Shown piece after piece: positions 9,664-18,997 of a stretch of 38,030 bases of DNA (its first letter is position 1; the number at the start of each line of letters is the position of its first letter). Origin of the DNA: Candidatus Kapaibacterium sp. (GTDB lineage Bacteria > Bacteroidota > Ignavibacteria > Kapaibacteriales > WFXC01); assembly GCA_026996895.1 (NCBI GenBank), contig JALWJX010000082.1, positions 1 through 38,030 of the forward strand. Direction: 5' to 3'. The notes under the pieces were generated by a model. It was given only the letters and a program-made list of their open reading frames with translations, was not told the origin of the DNA and ran no database searches. The translations under genes and the position numbers were made by a program.

Positions 9664-10764
9664 ATGCCGACCTCTGATATTGCAACACAACAACTGCTTC
9701 AGCAAGTAGAGTGGTATCGCACGCTCTTCCACAAAGCGCCCGATGCTCTGCTTATCCTCCAACCACACACGTGGACCATTCTGGAAGCCAACGAACAGGC
9801 GCATCGATTGTTAGACGCTCAGGACGATGAGCTCATCGGAAGTACCTTCCCTTTCATCCGTCGCAGCTACAAGCTACTGCGACAGACCAACGCTCCTGTG
9901 GTCCTGGATGAAGCAATCGTCGAACAACCTCGTCGGCGCCGTACACTGATTTTAGAAGTTGCCCTGTGTAGTGAGTTCATCGGCGATCAGGAGATACTGA
10001 TCGTTGCCGCCCGGGATATCAGCGAGCAGCGGGAATTGACCGAGAAGATGATCCAGACGGACAAGTTAGCCCTTCTGGGAAAACTCGCTGGCGGCGTTGC
10101 GCACGAAATCCGCAATCCATTAGCCGCAATGTCGCTCCATCTGCAATCCTTACTGCGACGTTTCCCCAGGAACACCCCGGAACATCGCCAGATTCAGGCA
10201 ATTCTGGAAGGGGTGCAACGCATTGATGCCATTGTGCAGAATACTCTGAGCTTTTCTCGCGCAGTTCCTCCCAATATGCAGCTTCAGCCTATCGAACCAA
10301 TTATCCGCGACGCTGTTGCCCTCCTCCGCCCAAGCCTCCATCGGACAAAATTGATCTCGCTCAATGTCGAGATTGAGCCAGACCTCCCTCCACTACTGGT
10401 TGATGCGCAACAACTGGAACAGGTCCTGCTGAACCTTTTGAGCAATGCCGTCGAAGCGATCACCAGTAAAGGAACCATCACCTTACGCGCTCGAAAGATC
10501 AGCGAGTTGCGGGGGAGCGGTTTGCACCAGCAAATGGTCGAAATTCAAATTTCCGATACCGGAAAGGGCATTGCTCCTGAAGACCTTTCCAAAATCTTTA
10601 TGCCCTTTTTCACCCGCAAACCGACTGGCACAGGACTTGGGCTTTCCATCACCCAGCGTATCATCTTAGAACACGGCGGCACCATCGAAGTAGACAGCCA
10701 GCTCAATAAGGGAACAACTTTTTACGTTAAGTTACCTGTTCCGGGACAAGCAAAGCAAGAATAA
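9664..10764 (+). CDS. PAS-domain sensor histidine kinase (NtrB-like, no obvious TM)
   Basis: H-box GKLAGGVAHEIRNPLAAM, N-box LLNLLSNAVEAI, G-boxes ISDTGKGIAPEDLSKIFMPFFTRKPTGTGLGLSI. Confidence 0.92.
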   Translation: MPTSDIATQQLLQQVEWYRTLFHKAPDALLILQPHTWTILEANEQAHRLLDAQDDELIGSTFPFIRRSYKLLRQTNAPVVLDEAIVEQPRRRRTLILEVALCSEFIGDQEILIVAARDISEQRELTEKMIQTDKLALLGKLAGGVAHEIRNPLAAMSLHLQSLLRRFPRNTPEHRQIQAILEGVQRIDAIVQNTLSFSRAVPPNMQLQPIEPIIRDAVALLRPSLHRTKLISLNVEIEPDLPPLLVDAQQLEQVLLNLLSNAVEAITSKGTITLRARKISELRGSGLHQQMVEIQISDTGKGIAPEDLSKIFMPFFTRKPTGTGLGLSITQRIILEHGGTIEVDSQLNKGTTFYVKLPVPGQAKQE

Positions 10765-10781
10765 AAGATTTCTGGCAAGGC

Positions 10782-12260
10782 ATGCAGCACGTAAGAAGGG
10801 ATCAACCCGAAAAGCAATCTTATACCCTTTTGATCATCGACGATGATCCATTAGTAAACTCTTCGTTGCATTCTGTACTGTCGGAGAGTTTTGAAACTGT
10901 TCTCACCTTCACCGATCCTGCAGAAGCGCTGGAACAACTGGACACCATTCGCCCGGATCTCATTTTGCTGGATATTTTCCTGGGCAACATTAACGGTTTA
11001 GATATTCTGGCACAGCTTCGGGAGCGCGAAGCAAATATTCCGGTCATTATGATCACGGCTTTTTCGGACATCAAATTAGCCGTTCGGGCAATCAAACTGG
11101 GAGCAGAAGATTTCATCGTCAAACCTCCGGATCTGGAACAACTGGAAATCACCATTCGCAAGGTACTACAGAACTACGAGCTGCGTCGGCGAGTGGAGTT
11201 GCTTCAGGCACAGTTACCAGAAAGCCCTGCTGCGGAGATCCTGGGCGAATCTCCTGCCATTCAAGAGGTTATCCGCCTGGCACGGATTTATGCACAAACT
11301 GATGATACAACGGTCCTGATTACCGGAGAAACGGGAACGGGGAAAGAACTGGTCGCCAGATTCATTCACAAACATTCCCGCCGGGCTTCCGGACCATTCA
11401 TCGCCGTCAACTGCGGTGCTATCCCTCGAGACCTGGCGGAAAGTGAACTCTTTGGCTACGAACGTGGCGCTTTCACCGGGGCAGTGGAAAAACTGAAAAA
11501 GGGAAAATTTGAACTGGCACATCGTGGTACTATTTTCCTGGACGAAATCGGTGAATTGCCGCTGGATCTCCAGGTCAAACTGCTGCGAATTCTCCAGGAA
11601 AAGCGGTTCTACCGCCTCGGTGGAGAAAAAGAGGTCTCAACCGATGTGCGTGTGATTGCAGCGACCAATCAGAATCTGGAGGAATTAGTAGCAGCAGGCA
11701 AGTTCCGGGAAGATCTCTACTACCGCATCAATGTTGCCCGCATCGAGATCCCGCCGCTGCGGGAACGCAAAGAAGACATTCTACTGCTGGCGTCCGCCTT
11801 TGTGCAGGAATTCAATGAGAAAATGGGGAAAAAAGTCAAAGGCTTTACGCCAGAAGCAGTACAAATTCTCCGGCAGTACGAATGGAAAGGTAACGTACGG
11901 GAGTTGCGCAATGTCATCGAGCGTGTTATGCTCCTTACGACCGACTCTGTGATCGATCAAGAAGCATTACGCTTTCTTCCAAGTTATGAATCTTCCAGTG
12001 GGACCGATCACCAGGCGGCAGAGCTACCGAAAAGTTATGAGTTAGCACCGGGCGAACATCGACTGATCATTTCCCCGCAAGGGGCAAACTACTACAATGT
12101 GCTCCGAGACCTCTTTATCCAGACCTTACGGCTAACGAAAGGGAACAAAATGAAAGCGGCTGAAATGCTGGGCATCACCCGCGCTCGCTTCCGCTATCGG
12201 CTGGAACAGCTCAACATTACCGAAGATATGTACATGCCACGGCAAGAGTCTGTCTCATGA
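10782..12260 (+). CDS. Sigma-54-dependent response regulator (NtrC family)
   Basis: Receiver (LLIIDDDPLVNSSL, DLILLDIFLG), AAA+ GETGTGKELVARFIHKHS, GAFTGA, Walker B GTIFLDEIGELPLDLQ, C-terminal Fis-type HTH. Confidence 0.95.
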   Translation: MQHVRRDQPEKQSYTLLIIDDDPLVNSSLHSVLSESFETVLTFTDPAEALEQLDTIRPDLILLDIFLGNINGLDILAQLREREANIPVIMITAFSDIKLAVRAIKLGAEDFIVKPPDLEQLEITIRKVLQNYELRRRVELLQAQLPESPAAEILGESPAIQEVIRLARIYAQTDDTTVLITGETGTGKELVARFIHKHSRRASGPFIAVNCGAIPRDLAESELFGYERGAFTGAVEKLKKGKFELAHRGTIFLDEIGELPLDLQVKLLRILQEKRFYRLGGEKEVSTDVRVIAATNQNLEELVAAGKFREDLYYRINVARIEIPPLRERKEDILLLASAFVQEFNEKMGKKVKGFTPEAVQILRQYEWKGNVRELRNVIERVMLLTTDSVIDQEALRFLPSYESSSGTDHQAAELPKSYELAPGEHRLIISPQGANYYNVLRDLFIQTLRLTKGNKMKAAEMLGITRARFRYRLEQLNITEDMYMPRQESVS

Positions 12261-12724
12261 GTGAGGAACAGCGCCAACAATCCCCTTTATCCTTCGATCC
12301 CAATGACCCAGAGGCATTTTTGCCAGAAGCGCAAAAACAACGGGACAAAGCAGCATTTCAGGATTTCCTCATCGCTCCCCAGATCAGTGGCAAAGAACAC
12401 TCGGTCGTGCATCGTTCGCTGATCCCCGCTGAAGTTGTTCTTGATAGCGGGAAAGTGCTGGAAATCACCTATGAAGATGAGGAAGAAGTTTCGGACGCAA
12501 CGCACCAGGATACCATCATTGTGCATCGCCGGGAGGATCAGACCATCGAATCGGTTGAGATTCAATGCTCGTGTGGTAAAAAATTTATCATCCAGTTCTC
12601 GGACGAACCGCCAGCAATGGACACTTCCGCTTCCTCTGCCTCTGTACCCCCCGAGGAATCTTCCTCGGAAGAGTTCAACACACAATCTGCGTCTTCAGAT
12701 GAATCTCCTCCAGAATCGCACTAA
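12257..12724 (+). CDS. Hypothetical protein translationally coupled to the NtrC-like regulator
   Basis: 155 aa; ATGA overlap with upstream stop; central [14 protein letters not shown], acidic Ser/Glu-rich C-terminus. Confidence 0.7.
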   Translation: MSEEQRQQSPLSFDPNDPEAFLPEAQKQRDKAAFQDFLIAPQISGKEHSVVHRSLIPAEVVLDSGKVLEITYEDEEEVSDATHQDTIIVHRREDQTIESVEIQCSCGKKFIIQFSDEPPAMDTSASSASVPPEESSSEEFNTQSASSDESPPESH

Positions 12725-12977
12725 CCCGAATGCAGTCTTCTAAGGGACCTTCATACACCTTGGCTTTCCCCTTTGTATGCACCTCCCACGTGATCGCTTC
12801 CGCTCGAGCGTAAGAATACCCCGTTGCTTTAATGATCTGTTCAATCACTTCATCGAATGTATGCCAGTCATCGTTGAAAAGAATTACCTTACCACGCAAA
12901 TCTAAATCGACGTCTGTACCGATTGTCGGTAAAGTCTCGGTTGATTCCTGGCTTAACACCGGAAATTTCAGCGACAT
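12675..12977 (-). CDS. clpS: ClpS-like ATP-dependent Clp protease adaptor
   Basis: [62 protein letters not shown] matches the ClpS core. Confidence 0.88.
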   Translation of the reverse strand: MSLKFPVLSQESTETLPTIGTDVDLDLRGKVILFNDDWHTFDEVIEQIIKATGYSYARAEAITWEVHTKGKAKVYEGPLEDCIRVSAILEEIHLKTQIVC

Positions 12978-13097
12978 TCGCCTCTTCGACTTTGTTTTAC
13001 TTCAGATATAATTTAGCGAATTTTCCCAAAAGAAATTGCACCGTCCAGCCGTGGAGAACCTGGCAAGCACCGCTTGCTCAGCAGACCTCCGATGATC

Positions 13098-13793
13098 TTA
13101 AAAGAGCGATTGCCGATGATCCAGCAGAAGCTGTGCAATATGCAGGTCAAAGGGTGTCGTAATTTTGAGATTGTGTTCCTCGCCGGGAACAACAGCAACC
13201 GGTACACCAATTTGCTCCACCAGGGCTGCATCATCAGTCCCAATCCGCCCCTGCTGCTGGGCTGCCCGATGAGCGTCAACCAAGACGGTACGATGAAAAG
13301 CCTGTGGTGTTTGTACTGCCACTAACTCCGAGCGGTTGAGGGTACAGCGTACCTGCTGCGACTCGACCTGTTTGATTGTGTCTTTGAGCGGTAGAGCGGG
13401 AACAACTGCCGGTGCGTGCTGCACCGCCGCCAGCAGCCGATTGAGCAAAGATTGCGAGACAAACGGGCGCACAGCATCGTGTACCAGCACGACGTCAACG
13501 TGTGCGATGCTGGGATGCTGAAGTGCGTTCCACACCGACGCCTGCCGTGTGGATCCACCGGGGACTAAAGCGGTAAGATGATGAATACGCAGCGCTCGAC
13601 ACCAGCGTTCCGTATCCTGGAGGTATCGAGGATGAACGGCAACCAGCAAACTGACCAGCGCTGGCATATGCTCGAATGCCCGGATCGTATGCAGCAGAAT
13701 CGGCATCCCGCCCAGCGGCAAAAACTGCTTTGGCACTGGCTGCGCCATCCGCTCCCCTTTGCCAGCAGCAGCAATAACCACTCCAACTCGCAT
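13098..13793 (-). CDS. ispD: 2-C-methyl-D-erythritol 4-phosphate cytidylyltransferase
   Basis: MRVGVVIAAAGKGERMAQPVPKQFLPLGGMPIL, VLVHDAVRPFVS, VQTPQAF, DDAALVEQIGVPVAVVPGEEHNLKITTPFDL. Start set to 13793; the track extends to 13988. Confidence 0.92.
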   Translation of the reverse strand: MRVGVVIAAAGKGERMAQPVPKQFLPLGGMPILLHTIRAFEHMPALVSLLVAVHPRYLQDTERWCRALRIHHLTALVPGGSTRQASVWNALQHPSIAHVDVVLVHDAVRPFVSQSLLNRLLAAVQHAPAVVPALPLKDTIKQVESQQVRCTLNRSELVAVQTPQAFHRTVLVDAHRAAQQQGRIGTDDAALVEQIGVPVAVVPGEEHNLKITTPFDLHIAQLLLDHRQSLF

Positions 13794-13817
13794 TGTTCTG
13801 ACCACTTTTTGAAACCT

Positions 13818-13885
13818 TATCGAAGGTGACGATCCTTCAAATAACAAAGTTGATCTTTTCGTTGCTTGCCCTTGAAGCTCAAGGG
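13818..13885. repeat. Two inverted repeats in the ispD / LON-domain divergent intergenic region
   Basis: Imperfect TTAT(C)GAAGG...CCTTC(A)AATAA at about 13817-13844; perfect 7-bp stem CCCTTGA-AGC-TCAAGGG at 13869-13885. Confidence 0.5.
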
Positions 13886-13908
13886 AAGAACAAACCAGAA
13901 AACGAAGG

Positions 13909-14499
13909 ATGGCAAAATATCCCTTGCTTCCGGTCCCATTTGTGTTGTTTCCTGCAACCGCTATGGAGCTTCGTCTGCGCCGCTCCATCGCCCGGCACTT
14001 ACCGTTGTGGGGAGAAACAGAGCAGATCGTTGGCGTACAATGGTTCGATCAAGGGCGGCTTCATCCCGTTGGTGTTCTGGCATCCGTTGAAATACTGGCA
14101 GGGAACGATACTTATGTTACCATCCGGATCACTGGTGAGCAACGGTATTATATGACGCGACTGCGGGAGCGTAAAACAGCACCGCCTATGGAGGTAACCG
14201 TAGAACCTTTACCGGATCGTGAAGAAGTGCCGCACCACCAGCTGATGCAGATCGTTATTCAACTTCACCGTCAACTTCTTCAGGCACTACGTGCCACGGA
14301 TTTACCGCATCTGTCTCATCTTGCCCCGCTATCATATCGCCTGGCAGCCTTGTGGCTCCAGGATTCCGCCAATCGTCAGCATTTCCTGGAGCTTCAATCT
14401 GAAAGCCAGCGTCTGCAGCTTCTTCGCGCGCATTTGCAGAGCCTGCAACACAACCTTGCTGCGGAACAACGTCGGCAACAGCAACTTCGTTGGAACTAA
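13909..14499 (+). CDS. Standalone LON substrate-binding (Lon N-terminal-like) domain protein
   Basis: 196 aa; begins MAKYPLLPVPFVLFPATAMELRL, resembling the LON domain PLFPL..VVFPG...PLRI start; helical C-terminus; no ATPase or protease domain. Confidence 0.65.
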   Translation: MAKYPLLPVPFVLFPATAMELRLRRSIARHLPLWGETEQIVGVQWFDQGRLHPVGVLASVEILAGNDTYVTIRITGEQRYYMTRLRERKTAPPMEVTVEPLPDREEVPHHQLMQIVIQLHRQLLQALRATDLPHLSHLAPLSYRLAALWLQDSANRQHFLELQSESQRLQLLRAHLQSLQHNLAAEQRRQQQLRWN

Positions 14500-15767
14500 G
14501 AAGCCGCTGTCTCGATCGTTTCTCGAACGCCAGACAACAAGAGAGCACCAGCTAAAAAGAACACTGCCAGCGATAAAATTGCCAGTCGCTGATTCAGCAC
14601 ATCCGAAAGTATCCCAAAAATAACAGGTCCCAATACGGCAGAAGCCTTGCCAAAGAAACCATCAAAGAAACCAAAAAATTCGGCTGCCCGCTCCTTGGGT
14701 GTCAACAGCACCATCAGGGAACGGCTGGCAGATTGCGTGCCGCCAATAGCTCCTCCTGCCAACAATCCTGCTGTCCAGAAGCCCCATTTACTGACCACGG
14801 CAAATACAACCGCAACCACAACAAACCAGAGCAGCAAGCTCAACAAAATGGTTCGTTTTGGACCGTACTTATCAGTCAGGATCCCAAAAAGCACTGATCC
14901 CAGAATCGCTGCTGTCTGTACAACCAGAAAAAACACCACAACTTCCTCCGTGGAAAATCCCAGGGTTGTCTGGGCAAAAATCGCCGAAAAGGAGATCACA
15001 GTCAGGATTGCATCATTATAAAAAAAGAAAGCCAGCAGGAAGCGGCTCAAATTGGGAAACCGGGGCAATGCTTGCAGTGTACGCCACGCTCGCTGAAAGC
15101 CAGACTGAACGACTTGTTTGAAAGAACTTGATGGTTGTGCTATTGACAGCGGTTCTCGAACAAAGAGGAACAGCGGAAGTGCGAAGATAAAGAAGAAGGC
15201 AGCGGTGATGGGAAATGCCAGCCGAAAATTGTCCAGATTTTCAGGAACAACACCACCCTGAATCAGCGGAAAGCAGAGGGCTAAAATTGCCAGCGACCCC
15301 AAATATCCCATCGCATATCCGTAGCCTGAAACCCGTCCCGTCGCCGTCGGTGGTGCCAGGGAAGGCAGCAGCGCATCGTAGAAGACGATGCCACTTTCAA
15401 AACCAACGTTGGCAATGACAAAAAGTGCAATGCCCCAGAAGATCATTCCTGCCTCCACCCAGTACAGCGCTGCTGTTGCCAGCACCGAAAGCAGGGTAAA
15501 CCCCAGCAGAAAGCGCTTTCGTCCCCGGGTTGCATCGGCAATCGCCCCTAATGGAGGTGCTAACAGGGCACAAATCAACATTGACAGGCTCACCGCAATG
15601 CCCCAATACCGATCGCTTCCTGCTACCACCTGTCGAAAATACAGGGCATACCCTAAGGTGACAATCATCACCGAAAAGCCAGTATTGGCAAAGTCAAAGA
15701 GGGTCCAGGCAAAAATCTGTCCTCGCGATACTGCCCTGCGTTCGTCCACTGTCTGTAATCGCTTCAC
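14496..15767 (-). CDS. MFS transporter, UMF1/Atg22-like
   Basis: 423 aa; FAWTLFDFANTGFSVMIVTLGYALYF N-terminal signature; MFS topology; GTG start. Confidence 0.85.
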   Translation of the reverse strand: MKRLQTVDERRAVSRGQIFAWTLFDFANTGFSVMIVTLGYALYFRQVVAGSDRYWGIAVSLSMLICALLAPPLGAIADATRGRKRFLLGFTLLSVLATAALYWVEAGMIFWGIALFVIANVGFESGIVFYDALLPSLAPPTATGRVSGYGYAMGYLGSLAILALCFPLIQGGVVPENLDNFRLAFPITAAFFFIFALPLFLFVREPLSIAQPSSSFKQVVQSGFQRAWRTLQALPRFPNLSRFLLAFFFYNDAILTVISFSAIFAQTTLGFSTEEVVVFFLVVQTAAILGSVLFGILTDKYGPKRTILLSLLLWFVVVAVVFAVVSKWGFWTAGLLAGGAIGGTQSASRSLMVLLTPKERAAEFFGFFDGFFGKASAVLGPVIFGILSDVLNQRLAILSLAVFFLAGALLLSGVRETIETAAS

Positions 15768-15769
15768 TG

Positions 15770-17533
15770 TTATTCAAAACGTCGCAACTGCGGTGGAATC
15801 CACCATTCGTTGAGGTTATAGCCAGGGCGCACAACGTAGAAATTCACATTTTGCAGCCGCTTATTATAGGCTGCTGGATACTTGATGAACCACAAAAAGG
15901 TGTAGGGTTGTTCCTCGTGTAAAATGCGCTGAAATTCCCGCATATACTGCTTCCGCTTTTCCGGATCAAATTCCACCCGATTCTTTTCCAGCAGTTCATC
16001 AACACGGGGATTGGCAAATCCGATGTAATTGGATCCTCCCTTGCCAATCTGCGAAGAATGCCAGATCTGATACGGATCAGGAGGGGTGGGATCAGAAACC
16101 CAGCCCAGGATTACGGCGTCAAAATTCCGATTCCGGACATTCTCCAGAAACACCGACCATTCCAGTTTCTGCACCTTCGCCCGGATGCCAACCTTTTTCA
16201 GCTCGTCGGAAAACAATAGCGCGATATTTTCCCGAATCTCATTGCCGCTATTCACCAAAATGGTGAACTCGAAATTCACTTTTTGCCCATTGACGATCTT
16301 ATCTCGTACTCCGTCCCCATCACTATCCACCCATCCTGCTGCTTCCAGCAACTGTTTCGCCTTTTCTGGATTGTACTCATACGGTGTCAAAGTGGAATCA
16401 TACTCCGGACGCTTAAAGAAAATGGGACTCTCCGTTGGGACGGCAAAGCCACGCATCAGATTTTTGATCATTGATTGTTTGTCGATCAGATGCGACATCG
16501 CCTGTCGCACCCGCTTATCGGCAAAGAAGGGACGGGAAAGATTCCAGCCAATGTAGTAGTAGGTTGGAACAATGTAGCTGGTCTTGCGAAGATGCGGCAA
16601 TCGATTTGTATCAATATCCTCAAACAGGTTCGGCGGCACATAGGTCATAATGTCGATGTCCTGATTTTTAAGCGCCACCACGGCGGCGGTGCGATCGTTA
16701 ATGGTGCGGAACACAACCCGATCAGGATATACCGGCTCATCCTTCTTCCAGTAGTTCGGATTCTTTTTCAACCGGATGAACTCGTTCGTGCGCCATTCCT
16801 CGACCACGTATGGTCCCGTGCCAACCATATATTTCGGTTCACGCTTAACTTCTGCTGAGTTAAACCATTCGGCAAATTTTTTCATTGCCTCATTGTTTGG
16901 GGCATTATCCAGATCGTTTGTCTCTGCAATGGTGTACTGATCCGTCAAATTCTCAGGATCAAAAATATGCTTCGGAATAATCTGCAACCCGCCTAAAAAA
17001 TATTCCGCCAAAAAATACGGCTGCGACAGGCGAATGATCACCGTGGTATCATCCGGAGCCTGGACATCTACCACATTGTTGTAGTAATTCCGCAACGGAG
17101 CAGCGTCAATGACCAGCGGATTCTTGAGCGCTTTGAAGCTGAACACCACATCCCTGGCAGTTAAGCGGACGCCATCTGAAAAATACACGTCATCTCGAAG
17201 AACGAATTTGTACGTTAGGTGATCGGGCGAAATTTCTGCCCGACGCTTTGCGACCCACGGGATCAATTCCGCTGTTTTCCAATCCAGACTGAGCATCGGC
17301 TCAAAGATTTTCACATTGATCTCCGAACTGGCAGCATCATTGGTGGTATACGGATTGAGTCCTTCAGGATCCGAGAGTTGGTGAATCAGGACCCATCCCC
17401 CTGGCACCGGCTCTGGGGGGATATTGGTATAATCAGCAGCCGGTTCCGAGCGATCACCGGAGCACGACCAGACGCCGACCAGCATCATTCCTATCAGAAT
17501 CACTCGTATGATCCAGAAGCGTACGACCTTCAT
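15770..17533 (-). CDS. ABC transporter peptide-type substrate-binding lipoprotein (SBP_bac_5)
   Basis: 587 aa; lipobox VGVWSC; LTYKFVLRDDVYFSDGVRLTARDVVFSFKAL, VRQAMSHLIDKQSMIKNLMRG. Confidence 0.9.
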   Translation of the reverse strand: MKVVRFWIIRVILIGMMLVGVWSCSGDRSEPAADYTNIPPEPVPGGWVLIHQLSDPEGLNPYTTNDAASSEINVKIFEPMLSLDWKTAELIPWVAKRRAEISPDHLTYKFVLRDDVYFSDGVRLTARDVVFSFKALKNPLVIDAAPLRNYYNNVVDVQAPDDTTVIIRLSQPYFLAEYFLGGLQIIPKHIFDPENLTDQYTIAETNDLDNAPNNEAMKKFAEWFNSAEVKREPKYMVGTGPYVVEEWRTNEFIRLKKNPNYWKKDEPVYPDRVVFRTINDRTAAVVALKNQDIDIMTYVPPNLFEDIDTNRLPHLRKTSYIVPTYYYIGWNLSRPFFADKRVRQAMSHLIDKQSMIKNLMRGFAVPTESPIFFKRPEYDSTLTPYEYNPEKAKQLLEAAGWVDSDGDGVRDKIVNGQKVNFEFTILVNSGNEIRENIALLFSDELKKVGIRAKVQKLEWSVFLENVRNRNFDAVILGWVSDPTPPDPYQIWHSSQIGKGGSNYIGFANPRVDELLEKNRVEFDPEKRKQYMREFQRILHEEQPYTFLWFIKYPAAYNKRLQNVNFYVVRPGYNLNEWWIPPQLRRFE

Positions 17534-17566
17534 TGCAACGCGTACTCCTCTTTCAGTTCAACTTCT

Positions 17567-18589
17567 TTATTCGGTGTCGTTGTAAAAATACGGTGTCAAA
17601 AAGCGGCGTTCATCGCTGGTCAGTTCTTGCACTTGCTGTGCGATGGCTGCTTTCTGTCGATCGGCAAACACCTGAGCAGCGTTGTAGCCGTACATTTTCA
17701 GCAAATAATTGAGCGCTATGGTTTCCGCAATCACCGTAATGTTCTTGCCTGGATAGATCGGTAGCACAACGTGATGCACGGCGGTATCGAAGAGCGAAAT
17801 GGGCGACAGTGTTAAGCCGGTGCGTTCATAGTCCCGATCTGCCGACCATTCCTCCAACTGCACCACGATTTCCAGCCGTTTTTGATAGCGCACCGCTCTC
17901 ACCCCAAACATCTGTCGAACGTCCACAATGCCCAATCCGCGAATTTCCATAAAATGGCGACTAATCTCCGTTCCCCGCCCGATGATAATGTCTTTTTTGG
18001 GACGGGACAGAATGACTAAATCATCCGCTACCAGACGATGACCGCGCTCCACCAGATCCAGCGCAATCTCGCTTTTGCCAATGCCACTTCGCCCTATGAA
18101 GAGAATGCCAATGCCATAAACATCCACAAAAGAACCGTGGACGGACGCATAGGGAGCAAAGTAAGCAGCAAAGAAGTCTGTCAAAAGAGCATGCGCTGTT
18201 GTCGTCTCCAGAGAGGTTGTAAGGAGTGCAACCTGATATTGCGCTGCCTGCTGTTCCAGCAAAGGAGATACCGGTTGATCGTGAGTAACTAAAACCGCCG
18301 GTGGATGGTAAGCAAACAACCGGTCAACTGCCTGCTGCGCTTCAGAATCTGGCAAGGAACGCAAAAACGCAAACTCAGTTCTGCCGAAAAGGAGCAAACT
18401 GCTGGCTGAAAAGAAGTCAAAAAATCCCGCCAGTGGAAATTGGGGACGCAGCGGCTGAGGATCCACTATCCGGTTTTCTTCCCCAACAGGATGATTGTGA
18501 TGCGTAATTGGTATCGGCGCCAATTCACATAATGTCGACACCGTAATCGATTCCCGACGATAGGCTCGTATATGGGCAAAAGGATTCAT
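17567..18589 (-). CDS. hprK: HPr kinase/phosphorylase
   Basis: P-loop GILFIGRSGIGKSEIALDLVERGHRLVADDLVIL and signature EIRGLGIVDVRQMFGVRAVR. ATG at 18589 preferred; the track M at 18595 is TTG. Confidence 0.9.
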   Translation of the reverse strand: MNPFAHIRAYRRESITVSTLCELAPIPITHHNHPVGEENRIVDPQPLRPQFPLAGFFDFFSASSLLLFGRTEFAFLRSLPDSEAQQAVDRLFAYHPPAVLVTHDQPVSPLLEQQAAQYQVALLTTSLETTTAHALLTDFFAAYFAPYASVHGSFVDVYGIGILFIGRSGIGKSEIALDLVERGHRLVADDLVILSRPKKDIIIGRGTEISRHFMEIRGLGIVDVRQMFGVRAVRYQKRLEIVVQLEEWSADRDYERTGLTLSPISLFDTAVHHVVLPIYPGKNITVIAETIALNYLLKMYGYNAAQVFADRQKAAIAQQVQELTSDERRFLTPYFYNDTE

Positions 18590-18595
18590 CGGCAA

Positions 18596-18913
18596 TCAAC
18601 TATGCCGTTCCCTCCGGGTCTTCAACTTTTTCAGTTGCCGGATGACCTTATCCGCTGCTTTATGAAGACTGGTGTAGAAATTGTCGGTTTCTTCGGAAGC
18701 CGCAAAGGTATGATGGTCGTTAGTATGAACAACAAATTCCACTTTCTTTCGATGGTCTCTCGTCGCTTCTTGCTCCAGAATCGCTTCGACCCAGATAATC
18801 TTCGGGTAAAAACGGGAAAATTTCTGGACTGTCTGCTCAACTTTTTGCTTCAGATCATCGGAGAGTTCAAAGTGCCGTGCAGAAATACGAATTTCCATCA
18901 GCGTCCCTTCCAC
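18596..18913 (-). CDS. hpf: Ribosome hibernation promoting factor / RaiA, short form
   Basis: 105 aa; MEIRISARHFELSDDLKQKVEQTVQKFSRFYPKIIWVEAILEQE...FYTSLHKAADKVIRQLKKLKTRRERH. Confidence 0.88.
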   Translation of the reverse strand: MEGTLMEIRISARHFELSDDLKQKVEQTVQKFSRFYPKIIWVEAILEQEATRDHRKKVEFVVHTNDHHTFAASEETDNFYTSLHKAADKVIRQLKKLKTRRERHS

Positions 18914-18997
18914 ATCTTTTTACAAATACCCGTTCGCTGCGCGCTTTCAGCCTCAAAATAGGCAAAACAAACGAATCGTCCACGGCAAGAGTGTTTC

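Noticed and set aside
8980-9804. 274-aa minus-strand ORF
   Set aside because: Antisense to the porW-like CDS and the histidine kinase start; no domain recognised, typical shadow ORF.
13061-13078. Possible sigma-54 promoter TGGCAAGCACCGCTTGC
   Set aside because: GG to GC gap is 12 nt rather than the required 10; better explained as a GCAAGC-ACC-GCTTGC hairpin without a following T-run.
13794-13988. N-terminal extension of ispD in the track
   Set aside because: IspD proteins begin at the nucleotide-binding loop (here MRVGVVIAAAGKG); the extension overlaps the divergent LON gene and promoter region.
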